Assembly (NCBI GenBank): GCA_963805705.1
Contig: CAWDVH010000005.1
Coordinates: 620,001-684,000 of the forward strand
DNA length: 64,000 nucleotides
Origin: CAWDVH01 sp963805705
GTDB lineage: Bacteria; Actinomycetota; Actinomycetes; Streptosporangiales; Streptosporangiaceae
Direction of reading: 5' to 3'
A model generated the notes under the pieces. It made no database searches. It was not told the origin of the DNA and was given only the letters and a program-made list of their open reading frames with translations. Position 1 is the stretch's first letter. The number at the start of each line of letters is the position of its first letter. Position numbers and translations under genes: made by a program. This document shows, one piece after another, positions 49,445 through 59,987 of this stretch.

Positions 49445-51277
49445 GTGCCCGGCAGCCCGCCCTTCACTACCCGGCCGCAGCTGGCCGGCACCTTCGGCAT
49501 GGTGGCATCCACCCACTGGCTGGCCAGCGCGGCAGGCATGGCGGTGCTGGAGAAGGGCGGCAACGCGTTCGATGCCGCCGTCGCGACCGGCCTCGTGCTG
49601 CAGGTCGTAGAGCCTCATCTCAACGGGCCGGCCGGGGAAGTCCCGGTCATCGGCTTCGATGCGGCCGGCGGCGAGGTGTTCGTGCTGGACGGGCAGGGGC
49701 CCGCCCCGGCCGCCGCCAGCCTGGCGGCGTTCAGCGCGCTCGGGATCGACCTGGTGCCCGGCACCGGGCTGCTGGCGGCCTGCGTCCCCGCCGCGTTCGG
49801 GACCTGGATGCTGCTGCTGGCCCGGCACGGCACGGCGCGGCTGCGGGACGTGATGGAGTATGCGATCGGCTACGCCAGGGACGGGTACCCGATGCTGCCC
49901 ACCGCGAGCGCCGCGATCGCCGCCGTGGCCGGCACCTTCCGCGATCACTGGCCAACCTCCGCCGAGATCTACCTGGCGGAGGGAGAGCCGGCCCCTGGGA
50001 GCCGTTTCGCAAATCCGGTCCTCGCGCAGGTGTACACCCGCATCCTGGACGAGGCGGAAGCCGCGGGCAGCGATCGCGAAGCGCAGATCGAGGCCGCCCG
50101 GCGCGCCTTCTACGAGGGGTTCGTGGCCGAGGCCATCGCCGCCTACCTGGAGAGCGCCGAGGTGATGGATGTCACCGGGCGGCGCAACCGTGGCCTGCTC
50201 AGCGGCGGGGACCTGGCCGCCTGGCGGGCGTCAGCCGAAGCTCCGGTCACATTCGGCTATCACGGGCTGACGGTGTGCAAGACGGGGCCGTGGGGCCAGG
50301 GCCCGGTGTTCCTGCAGCAGCTGGCCCTGCTGGACGGCTTCGACCTGGCGGAGATGGGGCCGGGCAGCGCGGACTTCATCCACGTGGTGACCGAGTGCGC
50401 CAAGCTCGCGTTCGCTGACCGCGAGGCCTGGTACGGCGACCCGCGGTTCACCGACGTGCCGCTGGCGGGCCTGCTGTCCCCGCAGTACGCCGATCAGCGG
50501 CGCAAGCTGGTCGGCGATGAGGCGTCGGCGCAGCTGCGGCCCGGCTCGCCCGATGGCGCTGCGCCGCGGCTGCCCGGGTACGCACTGGCCGGATTCGACG
50601 GGCAGGCCGCCCGCGCGCCCGGTGCGGCCGGCTCCGGGGAGCCGACCATGGCGGGCTCAGCGGGGCAGGCCGCCCGTGGCGCCCCCGAGCTGGGACCCGG
50701 TGATACCTGCCATCTGGATGTGGCTGACCGGTTCGGCAACCTGGTCTCGGCCACGCCGAGCGGTGGCTGGCTGCACAGCTCACCGGTCATCCCCGGGCTC
50801 GGATTCTGCCTGGGGACGCGGGCGCAGATGTTCACCCTGACCCCCGGGCTGGCCAGTACGCTGGCGCCGGGCCGGCGGCCGCGTACCACCCTGTCGCCCA
50901 GCCTGGCCCTGCGTGACGGGCAGCCGTACCTGGCCTTCGGGACGCCGGGCGGCGATCAGCAGGATCAGTGGACGCTGGGATTCTTCCTCAATCACGCGGT
51001 GTTCGGCATGAACCTGCAGGAGGCGATTGACGCGCCGGCGTTCCACACCGACCATTTCCCCTCGTCGTTCTGGCCCCGCGGGTCGGTGCCCCGCTCGCTG
51101 TCGGCCGAGGCGAGGGTGAGCCAGCCGGTGATCGCCGAGCTGCGGCGGCGCGGGCACGAAGTGGAGGTCAGGCCGCCCTGGTCACTCGGCCGGGTTAGCG
51201 CGGTCGCCCGTGACGGGGGGTTCCTGTACGCGGGCGCGAATGCGCGCGGCATGCAAGGCTACGCGGCTGGCCGCTAG
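49445..51277 (+). CDS. Gamma-glutamyltransferase family Ntn-hydrolase
   Basis: A 610-residue GGT family protein. The N-terminal large subunit starts TFGMVASTHWLASAAGMAVL and EKGGNAFDAAVATGLVLQVV, and the autoprocessing/nucleophile site is GDTCHLDVADRFGNLVSATP (Thr about 421; family TTHxSxxD, here T-C-H). The small subunit has GLGFCLGTRAQMF, TLSPSLALRDGQPYLAFGTP and GGDQQDQWTLGFFLNH. No signal peptide is apparent, so it may be a cytosolic acylase-like member rather than a secreted glutathione hydrolase. An Ala/Gly insertion (about 375-405) precedes the nucleophile. GTG start with AGGAGG 5 nt upstream. Confidence 0.9.
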   Translation: MPGSPPFTTRPQLAGTFGMVASTHWLASAAGMAVLEKGGNAFDAAVATGLVLQVVEPHLNGPAGEVPVIGFDAAGGEVFVLDGQGPAPAAASLAAFSALGIDLVPGTGLLAACVPAAFGTWMLLLARHGTARLRDVMEYAIGYARDGYPMLPTASAAIAAVAGTFRDHWPTSAEIYLAEGEPAPGSRFANPVLAQVYTRILDEAEAAGSDREAQIEAARRAFYEGFVAEAIAAYLESAEVMDVTGRRNRGLLSGGDLAAWRASAEAPVTFGYHGLTVCKTGPWGQGPVFLQQLALLDGFDLAEMGPGSADFIHVVTECAKLAFADREAWYGDPRFTDVPLAGLLSPQYADQRRKLVGDEASAQLRPGSPDGAAPRLPGYALAGFDGQAARAPGAAGSGEPTMAGSAGQAARGAPELGPGDTCHLDVADRFGNLVSATPSGGWLHSSPVIPGLGFCLGTRAQMFTLTPGLASTLAPGRRPRTTLSPSLALRDGQPYLAFGTPGGDQQDQWTLGFFLNHAVFGMNLQEAIDAPAFHTDHFPSSFWPRGSVPRSLSAEARVSQPVIAELRRRGHEVEVRPPWSLGRVSAVARDGGFLYAGANARGMQGYAAGR

Positions 51278-51309
51278 CCCTGCATGCCGCTAGCGCGGTA
51301 CCGCGGCGC

Positions 51310-51819
51310 TCAGAAGGGCACCGCGAGGCCCCCGACGATGAGGGCCGCGATCGCGGCGAGCACCCGCAGCAGCACCGAGCCAGGACCGGTGCCCAGCGGG
51401 GGCAGCGCGGCGGCGCCCGCCGCGAGGACGAGCAGCCCGGTCCCGGCTGCGAGCAGCGGCAGCTGAGGGCGCAGGACCTGGGCTGATGCGCGGCTCTCCC
51501 CGCAATGGACGGCGAGCAGGAATGCCACCAGGGCAGCACCGAGGACGGCCGTGTGCCAGGGCCTGGAATGATGCAGCGCCTCGAGCACCAGGACGGCGAT
51601 GATCATGCCCTCGGCCCAGGGCGCCGCGGCGATGATGGCCAGGACCTGCCGCCCGACGCGCCAGGGCAGGGAATCGAAGATCGGCTCGGGGATCTGCAGG
51701 CCGCTGATGGCCAGCTGCAGGACGCTGAGGATGGCGCAGCCGACGGCGGCCAGCAGCGCGGGCCGGGCACCGGCCCTGGCGCTGCCGAGCGGCAGAGCCG
51801 ACCAGGCGACAAGCGCCAC
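51310..51819 (-). CDS. Polytopic membrane protein, last gene of the MoxR operon
   Basis: A 169-residue protein with about five hydrophobic segments: RPALLAAVGCAILSVLQLAI, AAAPWAEGMIIAVLVLEALH, HTAVLGAALVAFLLAVHCGE, LPLLAAGTGLLVLAAGAAAL and VLLRVLAAIAALIVGGLAVP. No family recognised. The first usable GTG is at 51819; a CTG start further upstream would add a half helix. The 132-bp gap before the DUF58 gene contains 15-18-bp GGTCG(T/C)GGATCACCGGCG repeats. Likely an accessory of the MoxR/DUF58 system. Confidence 0.55.
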   Translation of the reverse strand: MALVAWSALPLGSARAGARPALLAAVGCAILSVLQLAISGLQIPEPIFDSLPWRVGRQVLAIIAAAPWAEGMIIAVLVLEALHHSRPWHTAVLGAALVAFLLAVHCGESRASAQVLRPQLPLLAAGTGLLVLAAGAAALPPLGTGPGSVLLRVLAAIAALIVGGLAVPF

Positions 51820-51951
51820 GGCGAGCAGGCCGGCCGCCGTGAGCGCCCTGGCGGACAGGCCGGCGCGGCAGCAGATCCTGGCGGATCGGCCGGTCGCCCG
51901 TCACTGGCGGGTCGCGGATCACCGGCGGGTCGTTGACCGGCGGGTCGTGGA

Positions 51952-53223
51952 TCACCGGCGGGTCACCATGACTTTCCGGGTGTAGGGGACGAGAGACTCA
52001 TCCAGGCTCTGCTGCCCATCCCAGTGCACGACCGGGATGCCGAGCTCGGTCAGCGAGAACCTCATGGCCTCCTGCTCCATCCGCCAGATCCGCCGGGTCA
52101 GGTCGGATATGAGGCCCGGCGGCGTGACTGGCTCGGCGTTGAGTATGTCGACGACGAGCACGGCGAAGCCACGCTCGCGCAGGTCGCGCAGGGCCTCGAC
52201 CAGCCGGGGATCAAGCAGCGGGCTGAACACCATGATCAGTGCCCCCGGCGGCAGCGCCGCCCTGGGCAGCCGGGTCAGCCGGGCCGCCCGGTCCCATCCG
52301 CCCTGGCTGGCCAGCATCAGGTCCAGGAGCCGGCGAAAGTGCCGTTCGCCGGTGCCCGGGCCGATCCAGCTCAGCCGCCCCGCGAAGATGATCAGCCCGA
52401 CCCGGTCCCTGGCCGCCAGGTAGGCCCTGATGGTCCCTGAGGCGGCCCGGTAGGCCAGGTCGATCGAGCTCGAGCCTGGCTCACCGACGTCGGAGGAGGC
52501 ATCAACGATGGCGACCACGTTCTGGGCGCGCTCGGCGGCGAATGTATTCAGCTGCAGGGTCCCCCGGCGGGTGGTCGCGGGCCAGTTGATCCGCCGCTGC
52601 CGGTCGCCGGGCACGAACTCGCGGACCCCGGTGAACTCGATTCCTGCCCCGGTCATCCGGGCCGGGTGCTCGCCGAGCGTGCCGGGCAGCCGGCTGAGCA
52701 GGATCTTGCTCTCCTGCCGGGCCGGCCGCGGGTTGCAGTCGATCCGCGGCAGGCCGGCCGTGACCGTGCCCCGCGCGAGCCGCCACCGGTCCCGCAGGAT
52801 GATCTCCAGGCTGCCGACCTGCCGCTGCCCCCAGCGCTCGACGCGGAACGGCAGCCGGACAGAGGTGCCGTCGGTGACCGGCGCCCCTGGCGTGATCGCG
52901 GCCGCGGCGCGGATGCGCAGCTCGGGGGTGTAGTCGCCATATCCGCTGAGCACCACCACGACCGCCGCCTGATCGCCTTCTACCACCTGCCGGGCCGTCA
53001 GGCGCAGCTCAAGGCCGATCCTGGCCGGCCGGGGCGGCCCGCCCGGCCGCCAGGCCAGCAGGACCAGCAGGGCTGGTGCGGCCGCGCCCGCGAACTGCGG
53101 CCTGCCGGTGACCACCGCGATGACCAGCCCGGTGAGCGCGAGGGTGAGCAGCCGCGCGGCATGCCGCGAGAGGGCCCACTGGACCTCGGCGGCCTGCGCG
53201 GATGCGCCTGTGACTGAGCTCAC
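51952..53223 (-). CDS. DUF58 domain protein of a MoxR operon
   Basis: A 423-residue protein with two N-terminal helices (RLLTLALTGLVIAVVTG, APALLVLLAW), a beta-rich region, then the DUF58 signature GIEFTGVREFVPGDRQRRIN, WPATTRRGTLQLNTF, and a vWA-like domain (VAIVDASSDVGEPGSSS with a partial MIDAS DxS.S, AARDRVGLIIFAGRL). These proteins work with MoxR AAA+ ATPases, probably as adaptors for maturation of protein or metal complexes. GTG/ATG region at the 5' end lies 4 bp from the MoxR stop. The C-terminus is QQSLDESLVPYTRKVMVTRR. Confidence 0.9.
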   Translation of the reverse strand: MSSVTGASAQAAEVQWALSRHAARLLTLALTGLVIAVVTGRPQFAGAAAPALLVLLAWRPGGPPRPARIGLELRLTARQVVEGDQAAVVVVLSGYGDYTPELRIRAAAAITPGAPVTDGTSVRLPFRVERWGQRQVGSLEIILRDRWRLARGTVTAGLPRIDCNPRPARQESKILLSRLPGTLGEHPARMTGAGIEFTGVREFVPGDRQRRINWPATTRRGTLQLNTFAAERAQNVVAIVDASSDVGEPGSSSIDLAYRAASGTIRAYLAARDRVGLIIFAGRLSWIGPGTGERHFRRLLDLMLASQGGWDRAARLTRLPRAALPPGALIMVFSPLLDPRLVEALRDLRERGFAVLVVDILNAEPVTPPGLISDLTRRIWRMEQEAMRFSLTELGIPVVHWDGQQSLDESLVPYTRKVMVTRR

Positions 53224-53227
53224 CGGA

Positions 53228-54318
<1,091 letters not shown>

Positions 54319-54322
<4 letters not shown>

Positions 54323-54921
54323 AGTCGCTCCAGTCGCTCGATCAGGGTGGCGAGTGCCCGCGGCCGGATGCCAGGCCGGCTGTCGGTACTGTCGGCGGCC
54401 GGACGGCCCGGGTCCAGCCAGAACCACAGCCCCTTGTCCGCGCCGCCGGGAAACAGCGCTCGCCGGGCAGCATCCGGGTCCTGGTAGAAGCTGATGCCGT
54501 GGCGCTCGGCCAGCCGGGCGGCCAGCAGGCGCTGCAGGGTCTCGCGCAGCTGCGTGTCGAACGCGGGCAGGGAGGCGGTCGCCGAGACCAGGGCCGAGCG
54601 CTTCCGGAAGAATCCGCTGAACGACGACAGGGCGCGGTCAGTCCCGGTATCCGGGCCGGCGGGCGGCGGGGCCGCCGCCGGCGGGGCCATGCCGCGCAGC
54701 AGGACGAGCACCAGGCCGCTGGTGAATATCAGCACGACGGCCGGGGCGCCTGGCCCGGCGAATGCGTAACCCGCCAGGCTCACCGCGGCCACCAGCAGCC
54801 CGGCCAGCACGAGCTCGGGCCAGCTGGCCCGCCAGCCCTGGTCAGCCTGGTCGGCGACGCCTGCGGGCCCTGGGCCGGCCGTTTCGCCGGCCGTTTCGCC
54901 GGGCGCTGCCGTGCGGCTCAT
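54319..54921 (-). CDS. Hypothetical membrane protein in MoxR operon
   Basis: A 200-residue protein with two adjacent helices (WPELVLAGLLVAAVSLAGYA, GAPAVVLIFTSGLVLVLLRG), then a soluble domain with LQRLLAARLAERHGISFYQD and ALFPGGADKGLWFWLDPGRP. I recognise no named family, but it sits between the DUF4129 and MoxR genes with 4-nt overlaps at both ends, a position seen in actinobacterial MoxR operons. Gene order and coupling indicate a component of the same system. Confidence 0.65.
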
Positions 54922-55916
54922 CCGCCCGCCTCATTCGCGCCCGGTCCGGCTGCTGCGGTGCCCGGGCCCGCGGGGCCGGGGCCGGCGGGGACCGACCCTG
55001 CGGGGTCCTGACCGGCTGTCCTTGCGCTCAGCCCGGTGGCCAGCGCGGCCAGCGCGTCCTGCGCGGTGGCCTTGCGCGAGGCCGGCAGCGGATGGGTGGA
55101 GAAACGGGCCTCGTAGAACAGCGCGGTGAGCTGTCCCGCCGCCTGCCCGTGCACCAGGCCGGCGGCCGTTGCCCTGGCTAGCAGCTCGTCGGGGGTGTCG
55201 GCGTCGGCCCTCGCCGTGCCGGCGTCGGCCAGGCTGAGTTCCATTGCGACGTAGCAGGCGATGATGGCGGCCCTGGCGTCATCGACCTGGCGCAAAGCGG
55301 TCTCGCCCGACCGCAGCGCGGCCCTGAGCTGGCCCTCCTGGTCGTCGGGCACGTCAGCGTCCAGCAGCGGCGGGACTCGCCGGCGTCGCCGGGACACGAC
55401 GATCAGGCAGGCGATGATCACCGCCAGCACCGCGACGCCCAGCAGTGCGTAGAGGATGAGGAGCTCGATGTGCCCGGACCCGGCGGCGCTGGCGTGCTCA
55501 AGCTGACGGCGCGGCCGGCCCAGGCGGAACTGCTGCACCGGACGCTTACGCACATGGGAGTGCAGGTGCGCCAGGACCGTGATCCCGATCGAGAGCGGAA
55601 TCACCATGAGCCCCACGAGCAGCACGACCCGCAGCCAGTCCCGCAGCCGCGCGGCTGGCTGCACGCCGGCCGGGGCGTGAGCGCCTCTCCTGGCGACCGC
55701 GAGGATCAGGATCGCGAAGACGGCTTCCAGCGCGATGCCGACCAGCGTGCCGTGCCGATGCCAGGGGCCGCGGAAGCCGACCGACGGATTAGCCCCGCGG
55801 ATACCGGCGATGACCAGGGCGACCAGCAGTCCGGCCGCCACCACCCGCCCGCGCCGCGGCGCGGGCGCGCGGGCACGCCGAATACCGGAACGCTGAATAC
55901 CGGAATCCTGCGTCAT
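54918..55916 (-). CDS. DUF4129 domain membrane protein, first gene of the MoxR operon
   Basis: A 332-residue protein with helices at the N-terminus (RVVAAGLLVALVIAGIRGAN, IALEAVFAILILAVARRGAH, RVVLLVGLMVIPLSIGITVL), a further helix in LLILYALLGVAVLAVIIACL, and the DUF4129 C-terminal domain (IIACYVAMELSLADAGTARA, TPDELLARATAAGLVHGQAA, LTALFYEARFSTHPLPASRK). ATG 55916. Usually paired with MoxR/DUF58/transglutaminase proteins. A TACGAT box (complement of 55959-55964) lies 42 bp upstream as a -10 candidate. Confidence 0.85.
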   Translation of the reverse strand: MTQDSGIQRSGIRRARAPAPRRGRVVAAGLLVALVIAGIRGANPSVGFRGPWHRHGTLVGIALEAVFAILILAVARRGAHAPAGVQPAARLRDWLRVVLLVGLMVIPLSIGITVLAHLHSHVRKRPVQQFRLGRPRRQLEHASAAGSGHIELLILYALLGVAVLAVIIACLIVVSRRRRRVPPLLDADVPDDQEGQLRAALRSGETALRQVDDARAAIIACYVAMELSLADAGTARADADTPDELLARATAAGLVHGQAAGQLTALFYEARFSTHPLPASRKATAQDALAALATGLSARTAGQDPAGSVPAGPGPAGPGTAAAGPGANEAGG

Positions 55917-56145
55917 GCCGTCGAGCCCTCCGCGAGAAGCCTGGCTGCCCGGTCCGGCATCGTAGTCAGAACGATACCGACCCGGTCGCAGCCGCAGGCA
56001 TCCGCCACACTGTGCTACTACGGATGCAGCCGGGATCAGCCTGCCGGGTGATGACAGCGCGAGCGACGGCCGGGAAGGTAGGAAGTGGCCCGCCGCGCCC
56101 GGCCAGGGCGCGCGAGGCGGTACGGTTCCGGCACGATCCGAACTG

Positions 56146-57210
56146 ATGCCGTCATCCGAGATTCGGCCTGATGGCACCCTCCGAACTGATGAGAGCGAGG
56201 CGGACGACAAGGTGACCGCCGATCCAGCGCCGCGCGCGCAGTCCCCGCGGCCGCCAGCCGACCCGGTGGCGCCGGTCATCGCCACGGCCGCGCTGACCAA
56301 GCGTTATCCGGGACCGGTGACCGCGCTCGATCAGCTGACGGTGGCCGTCGGGCCGGGCATCACGGGCCTGGTCGGCGCCAACGGCGCCGGCAAATCGACG
56401 CTCATCAAGATCCTGCTCGGGCTGCTCGCCCCGACCAGCGGGACGGCCAGCGTGCTCGGCCAGGACTGCGCGGCGGGCGGCTTCCAGATCAGGATGCTGA
56501 CGGGCTACATGCCCGAGCATGACTGCCTGCCGCCGGATGTCACCGCGACCGAGTTCGTGGCTCACCTGGGCCGGATGGCCGGGCTGCCGGCCACCGCCGC
56601 CAAGGAGCGCGCCGCCGACTCGCTGCGCCACGTCGGCCTCTACGAAGAGCGGTACCGGCAGATCGGCACCTACTCGACCGGGATGAAGCAGCGGGTGAAG
56701 CTGGCTCAGGCCCTGGTCGGCGATCCCCGGCTGCTGCTGCTGGACGAGCCGACCAATGGCCTGGACCCGGCGGGGCGCAGCGCGATGCTCGACCTCATCA
56801 GCCGGATCGGCGCCGACTTCGGCATCTCGATCCTGGTCGCCTCGCACCTGCTCGGCGAGATCGAGCAGATCTGCGATCAGCTGGTGGCGGTCGACGGCGG
56901 CCGGCTGCTGCGCGCCGACACGATCAGCTCTTTCACCCAGTCGAGTGAGGTGCTGCTGGTCGAGGTCGAGGAGGGCCTGGAGCAGCTGCGGGCCGAGCTG
57001 GCCAGGCTCGGCCTTGCGCCCGTGCCCTACCAGCGGGGGCTGCTGGTCCAGCTGGCCGGCGAGGCGACCTACGACATGGTGCGGGACGCAGTCGCCGATC
57101 TTGACCTGCCGCTGAACCGGATGGAGCAGCGCAGGCACCGGCTGGAAGAGCTTTTCCAGGCCGACGCGGCGCCCGGCTTCGAGACGACGGGAGCGGCCGA
57201 TGTCCGCTGA
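56146..57210 (+). CDS. ABC transporter ATP-binding protein, first of two
   Basis: A 354-residue ATPase. After a ~45-residue charged N-tail: ALTKRYPGPVTALDQLTVAV, Walker A GLVGANGAGKSTLIKILLGL, Q-loop region GYMPEHDCLPPDVTATEF, signature IGTYSTGMKQRVKLAQALVG, Walker B LLLLDEPTNGLDPAGRSAML, H-loop ASHLLGEIEQICDQLVAVDG. The C-terminal ~70 residues form a regulatory domain. ATG 56146 with no strong SD; the start of the core at about 56271 could allow a later start. It begins an operon with permease, second ATPase and second permease. Confidence 0.9.
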   Translation: MPSSEIRPDGTLRTDESEADDKVTADPAPRAQSPRPPADPVAPVIATAALTKRYPGPVTALDQLTVAVGPGITGLVGANGAGKSTLIKILLGLLAPTSGTASVLGQDCAAGGFQIRMLTGYMPEHDCLPPDVTATEFVAHLGRMAGLPATAAKERAADSLRHVGLYEERYRQIGTYSTGMKQRVKLAQALVGDPRLLLLDEPTNGLDPAGRSAMLDLISRIGADFGISILVASHLLGEIEQICDQLVAVDGGRLLRADTISSFTQSSEVLLVEVEEGLEQLRAELARLGLAPVPYQRGLLVQLAGEATYDMVRDAVADLDLPLNRMEQRRHRLEELFQADAAPGFETTGAADVR

Positions 57211-58147
57211 CCACGCGCAGGCCGCCGGTGCGCCGCACACGGCCAACGGCGGCGTCATCCACAACATCGGGTACCGGGCCTACGACGGGCCGCGCCTGGG
57301 CCGGGCCCAGATCGTCCGCGCCCTGTGCTGGCACAGCCTGCGCTCGGCGTTCGGCATCGGCCGCGGGGTCAAGGCCAAGATCGTGGTAGTGATCACCTCC
57401 GTGATCATCTGCCTGCCCGCGGTGGTCAATGCGGCCATTGTCGCCCTCAACCCGGGGCAGGGCCGTCAGGTCAGCTATGACACCTATATACCGCAGCTGC
57501 GCATCCTGGTCCTGCTGGTCTTCATCGCCGCCCAGGCCCCCGAGCTGGTCTCCAGGGACCTGCGCAGCCACTGCCTGCCGCTGTACTTTGCCCGGCCCAT
57601 CCGCCGGATCGACTATCCGCTGGCCAAGCTGGCCGCGTTCTTCCTGGCCCTCCTGGTGATGATCGAGATACCGCTGCTGCTGCTCTACATCGGGACAGTT
57701 ATCCAGGTGCACGGGGGCAGCGCGATCTGGAGCCAGACCAGGGCGCTGATCCCCGGCCTGCTGCTCGGCGCGGCCTGGGCGCTGGTGCTGGCCGGGCTCG
57801 GCCTGCTGCTGGCCTCACTCAGCGGCCGCCGGGCCTACGCCACCGGCGCGGTCGCGATCTTCTTCTTCCTGACCTGGACGCTCGCCTCGCTGCTGACGCA
57901 GATCGGCCTCAATGGCACCAGCGGCGCCCTCACCTCAGGCCAGCCCTCGTCCCTGGCCCGCCTGAGCGGCCTGATCAGCCCGTTCACCGATCTCGACGGC
58001 CTGCGGCTGTGGCTGGGGGGAACGACCAGGGGCCAGATTCCCCACCCGGGCAGCTACGGCCCGCTGTACGGCCTGATGTTCCTGGCCTTCCTCGTCATCG
58101 GCATCGGCGGCCTGATCGTCCGCTACCGGAAGGTCGGTGTGGCATGA
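57200..58147 (+). CDS. ABC transporter permease (ABC-2 type), first
   Basis: A 315-residue protein with six or seven helices, ABC-2 type: KIVVVITSVIICLPAVVNAA, ILVLLVFIAAQAPELVSRDL, LAKLAAFFLALLVMIEIPLL, GLLLGAAWALVLAGLGLLLA, ATGAVAIFFFLTWTLASLLT and MFLAFLVIGIGGLIVRYRKV. The conserved SRDL-x-LY-ARPI-R-DYPLAK block is typical of the Nod/CcmB-like group. ATG 57200 overlaps the upstream gene by 11 nt; its stop overlaps the next ATG by 4 nt (ATGA). Confidence 0.9.
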   Translation: MSADHAQAAGAPHTANGGVIHNIGYRAYDGPRLGRAQIVRALCWHSLRSAFGIGRGVKAKIVVVITSVIICLPAVVNAAIVALNPGQGRQVSYDTYIPQLRILVLLVFIAAQAPELVSRDLRSHCLPLYFARPIRRIDYPLAKLAAFFLALLVMIEIPLLLLYIGTVIQVHGGSAIWSQTRALIPGLLLGAAWALVLAGLGLLLASLSGRRAYATGAVAIFFFLTWTLASLLTQIGLNGTSGALTSGQPSSLARLSGLISPFTDLDGLRLWLGGTTRGQIPHPGSYGPLYGLMFLAFLVIGIGGLIVRYRKVGVA

Positions 58148-59055
58148 CCACGATCGAGCTGCGCAACGTGTCCCGCTGGTACGGCAACGTCGTGGCCGTC
58201 AACGACATCACGATGACAATGGGGCCGGGTGTCACCGGCTTGCTCGGCCCGAACGGGGCGGGCAAGTCGACGGTGCTGCACATGATCGCGGGCTTCCTCG
58301 AGCCGTCCCGCGGCGAGCTGACCGTCGGCGGCGCGGCCAGCTGGCGCAACCCCGAAATCTTCCGCACGATCGGCCTGGTGCCCGAGCGTGACTCGGTCTA
58401 CGCCTTCCTCACCGGCACCGAGTTCGTCACGGCCACGGCGAGGCTGCACGAGCTGCCCGATCCGGGCGCGGCGGCCCGCCGTGCCATCGAGATAGTCGAG
58501 ATGGGCGAGGCGCAGGACCGCAGGATCTCGACGTACTCCAAGGGCATGCGGCAGCGGATCAAGGTGGCGGCGGCGCTGGTGCACGATCCCGAGGTGATCC
58601 TGCTGGACGAGCCGTTCAACGGGATGGACCCGCGGCAGCGGCTGCACATGATGGACCTGCTGGACCGCCAGGGGCAGCAGGGCCGGGTCATCTTGTTCAG
58701 CTCGCACATCCTGGAGGAGGTCGAGCGGCTGTCAGGAACGATCCAGGTGATCGTCGGCGGGCGGCTGGCCGCCTCCGGTGACTTCCGGGCGATCCGGCGC
58801 CTGATGACGAGCCGGCCGCACGTGTTCATCGTGCGCTCGTCCGACGACCGGCTGCTCGGCTCCGCCCTGATCGGCCGTCCGGCGGTGAACGCGGTCGAGC
58901 TGACTCCGCGCGGCCTGCAGGTGCGCGCCGCCGACTACGGGACGTTCACCAGGGAGCTAGCCGGGCTGACCAGGGACCGCGGAATCCGGCTGCGCGAGCT
59001 GCTGCCCGCCGATGAGTCGCTGGAGAGCGTCTTCGCCTACCTCATTGCCTCGTGA
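58144..59055 (+). CDS. ABC transporter ATP-binding protein, second
   Basis: A 303-residue ATPase paralogous to the first: LRNVSRWYGNVVAVNDITMT, Walker A GLLGPNGAGKSTVLHMIAGF, LVPERDSVYAFLTGTEFVTA, signature ISTYSKGMRQRIKVAAALVH, Walker B VILLDEPFNGMDPRQRLHMM, H-loop SSHILEEVERLSGTIQVIVG. ATG 58144 is coupled by ATGA to the permease before it; a longer frame from 58009 lies inside that gene and is rejected. Confidence 0.93.
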   Translation: MTTIELRNVSRWYGNVVAVNDITMTMGPGVTGLLGPNGAGKSTVLHMIAGFLEPSRGELTVGGAASWRNPEIFRTIGLVPERDSVYAFLTGTEFVTATARLHELPDPGAAARRAIEIVEMGEAQDRRISTYSKGMRQRIKVAAALVHDPEVILLDEPFNGMDPRQRLHMMDLLDRQGQQGRVILFSSHILEEVERLSGTIQVIVGGRLAASGDFRAIRRLMTSRPHVFIVRSSDDRLLGSALIGRPAVNAVELTPRGLQVRAADYGTFTRELAGLTRDRGIRLRELLPADESLESVFAYLIAS

Positions 59056-59069
59056 TGCTGGAGACCTGA

Positions 59070-59870
59070 ATGAGCCACGCAAACAGCCCGGTCGCCGCCG
59101 CGCCGCCGCAGAGGCGGTCAGGCCACAGGTCGGGGCGCCCGATGTCCGGCGTCCTGAGCGGGGTGGTCCTGCGGCTGACGCTGCGCGCCACCATGGGCCG
59201 CAAGCGCGCGCTCATCTTCGCGATCGCGCCGGTCATCCTGGTCGGCGTCTCGGCGCTGCTGCGCCTGGCGGCCAGATCTCCGTCGTGGCCGCCGGAGTTC
59301 CTCGGCGTCTTCGGCTTTACCGTGGTGCTCCCGCTCACGGCGCTGATCATCGGCACCAGCGTCCTCGGGGCCGAGATCGACGATGGCAGCATTGTCCACC
59401 TGCTGGCGACGCCGGTCCGCCGGCTCTCGGTGGTGCTGAGCAAGTTCACCGCCGCGGTCATCCTGACGGTCACCTTCGGGGCCATCCCGCTGTACCTCGC
59501 CGGAGCGATCGCCACGGGGCCCGGCAGCAGGCTGGCTATCGGGCTGCTGGCCGGGGCGCTGGCCGCGTCGGTGATCTACAACGCGATCTTCGTCATGCTC
59601 TCGGTGCTGACCACCAGGGCGATAGCGGTCGGACTGCTGTACCTGCTGGTCTGGGAGGGACTGCTCGGCAGCCTCGTCGGCGGCGTGCGCCTGCTGTCGG
59701 TCGATCAGTACGCGCTCGCGATCACCAACTCCGTCGCGCATAACCCGAGCCTGCACGCGCACCTCACCCTGGCGACCGCCGTGGGCATGGGCATCGTGGT
59801 GACGTGCGTCGCGCTCGCCTTCGCCACCCGGCGGCTGTCCGCCTTCTCGCTCAAGGGCGACGCCGTCTGA
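59070..59870 (+). CDS. ABC transporter permease (ABC-2 type), second
   Basis: A 266-residue permease with six helices: ALIFAIAPVILVGVSALLRL, FLGVFGFTVVLPLTALIIGT, VLGAEIDDGSIVHLLATPVR, LSKFTAAVILTVTFGAIPLY, GLLAGALAASVIYNAIFVML and GMGIVVTCVALAFATRRLSA. The EIDDGSIVHLLATPVRR block is the ABC-2 signature region. A charged Ser/Arg-rich N-tail precedes. Two ATPases and two permeases in one operon suggest either two transporters or a heteromeric one. Confidence 0.9.
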   Translation: MSHANSPVAAAPPQRRSGHRSGRPMSGVLSGVVLRLTLRATMGRKRALIFAIAPVILVGVSALLRLAARSPSWPPEFLGVFGFTVVLPLTALIIGTSVLGAEIDDGSIVHLLATPVRRLSVVLSKFTAAVILTVTFGAIPLYLAGAIATGPGSRLAIGLLAGALAASVIYNAIFVMLSVLTTRAIAVGLLYLLVWEGLLGSLVGGVRLLSVDQYALAITNSVAHNPSLHAHLTLATAVGMGIVVTCVALAFATRRLSAFSLKGDAV

Positions 59871-59987
59871 CCGTCCCCGGGGCGGGCCCGGCCGGGGGAA
59901 TGTCACGCGCCCGCGGCGGCACGGTCGCCGCCCCGGCCGTCAAGGACCTTCAGGCGAAACGGCTACGTGCCGGTGCCGGCCGGCTCC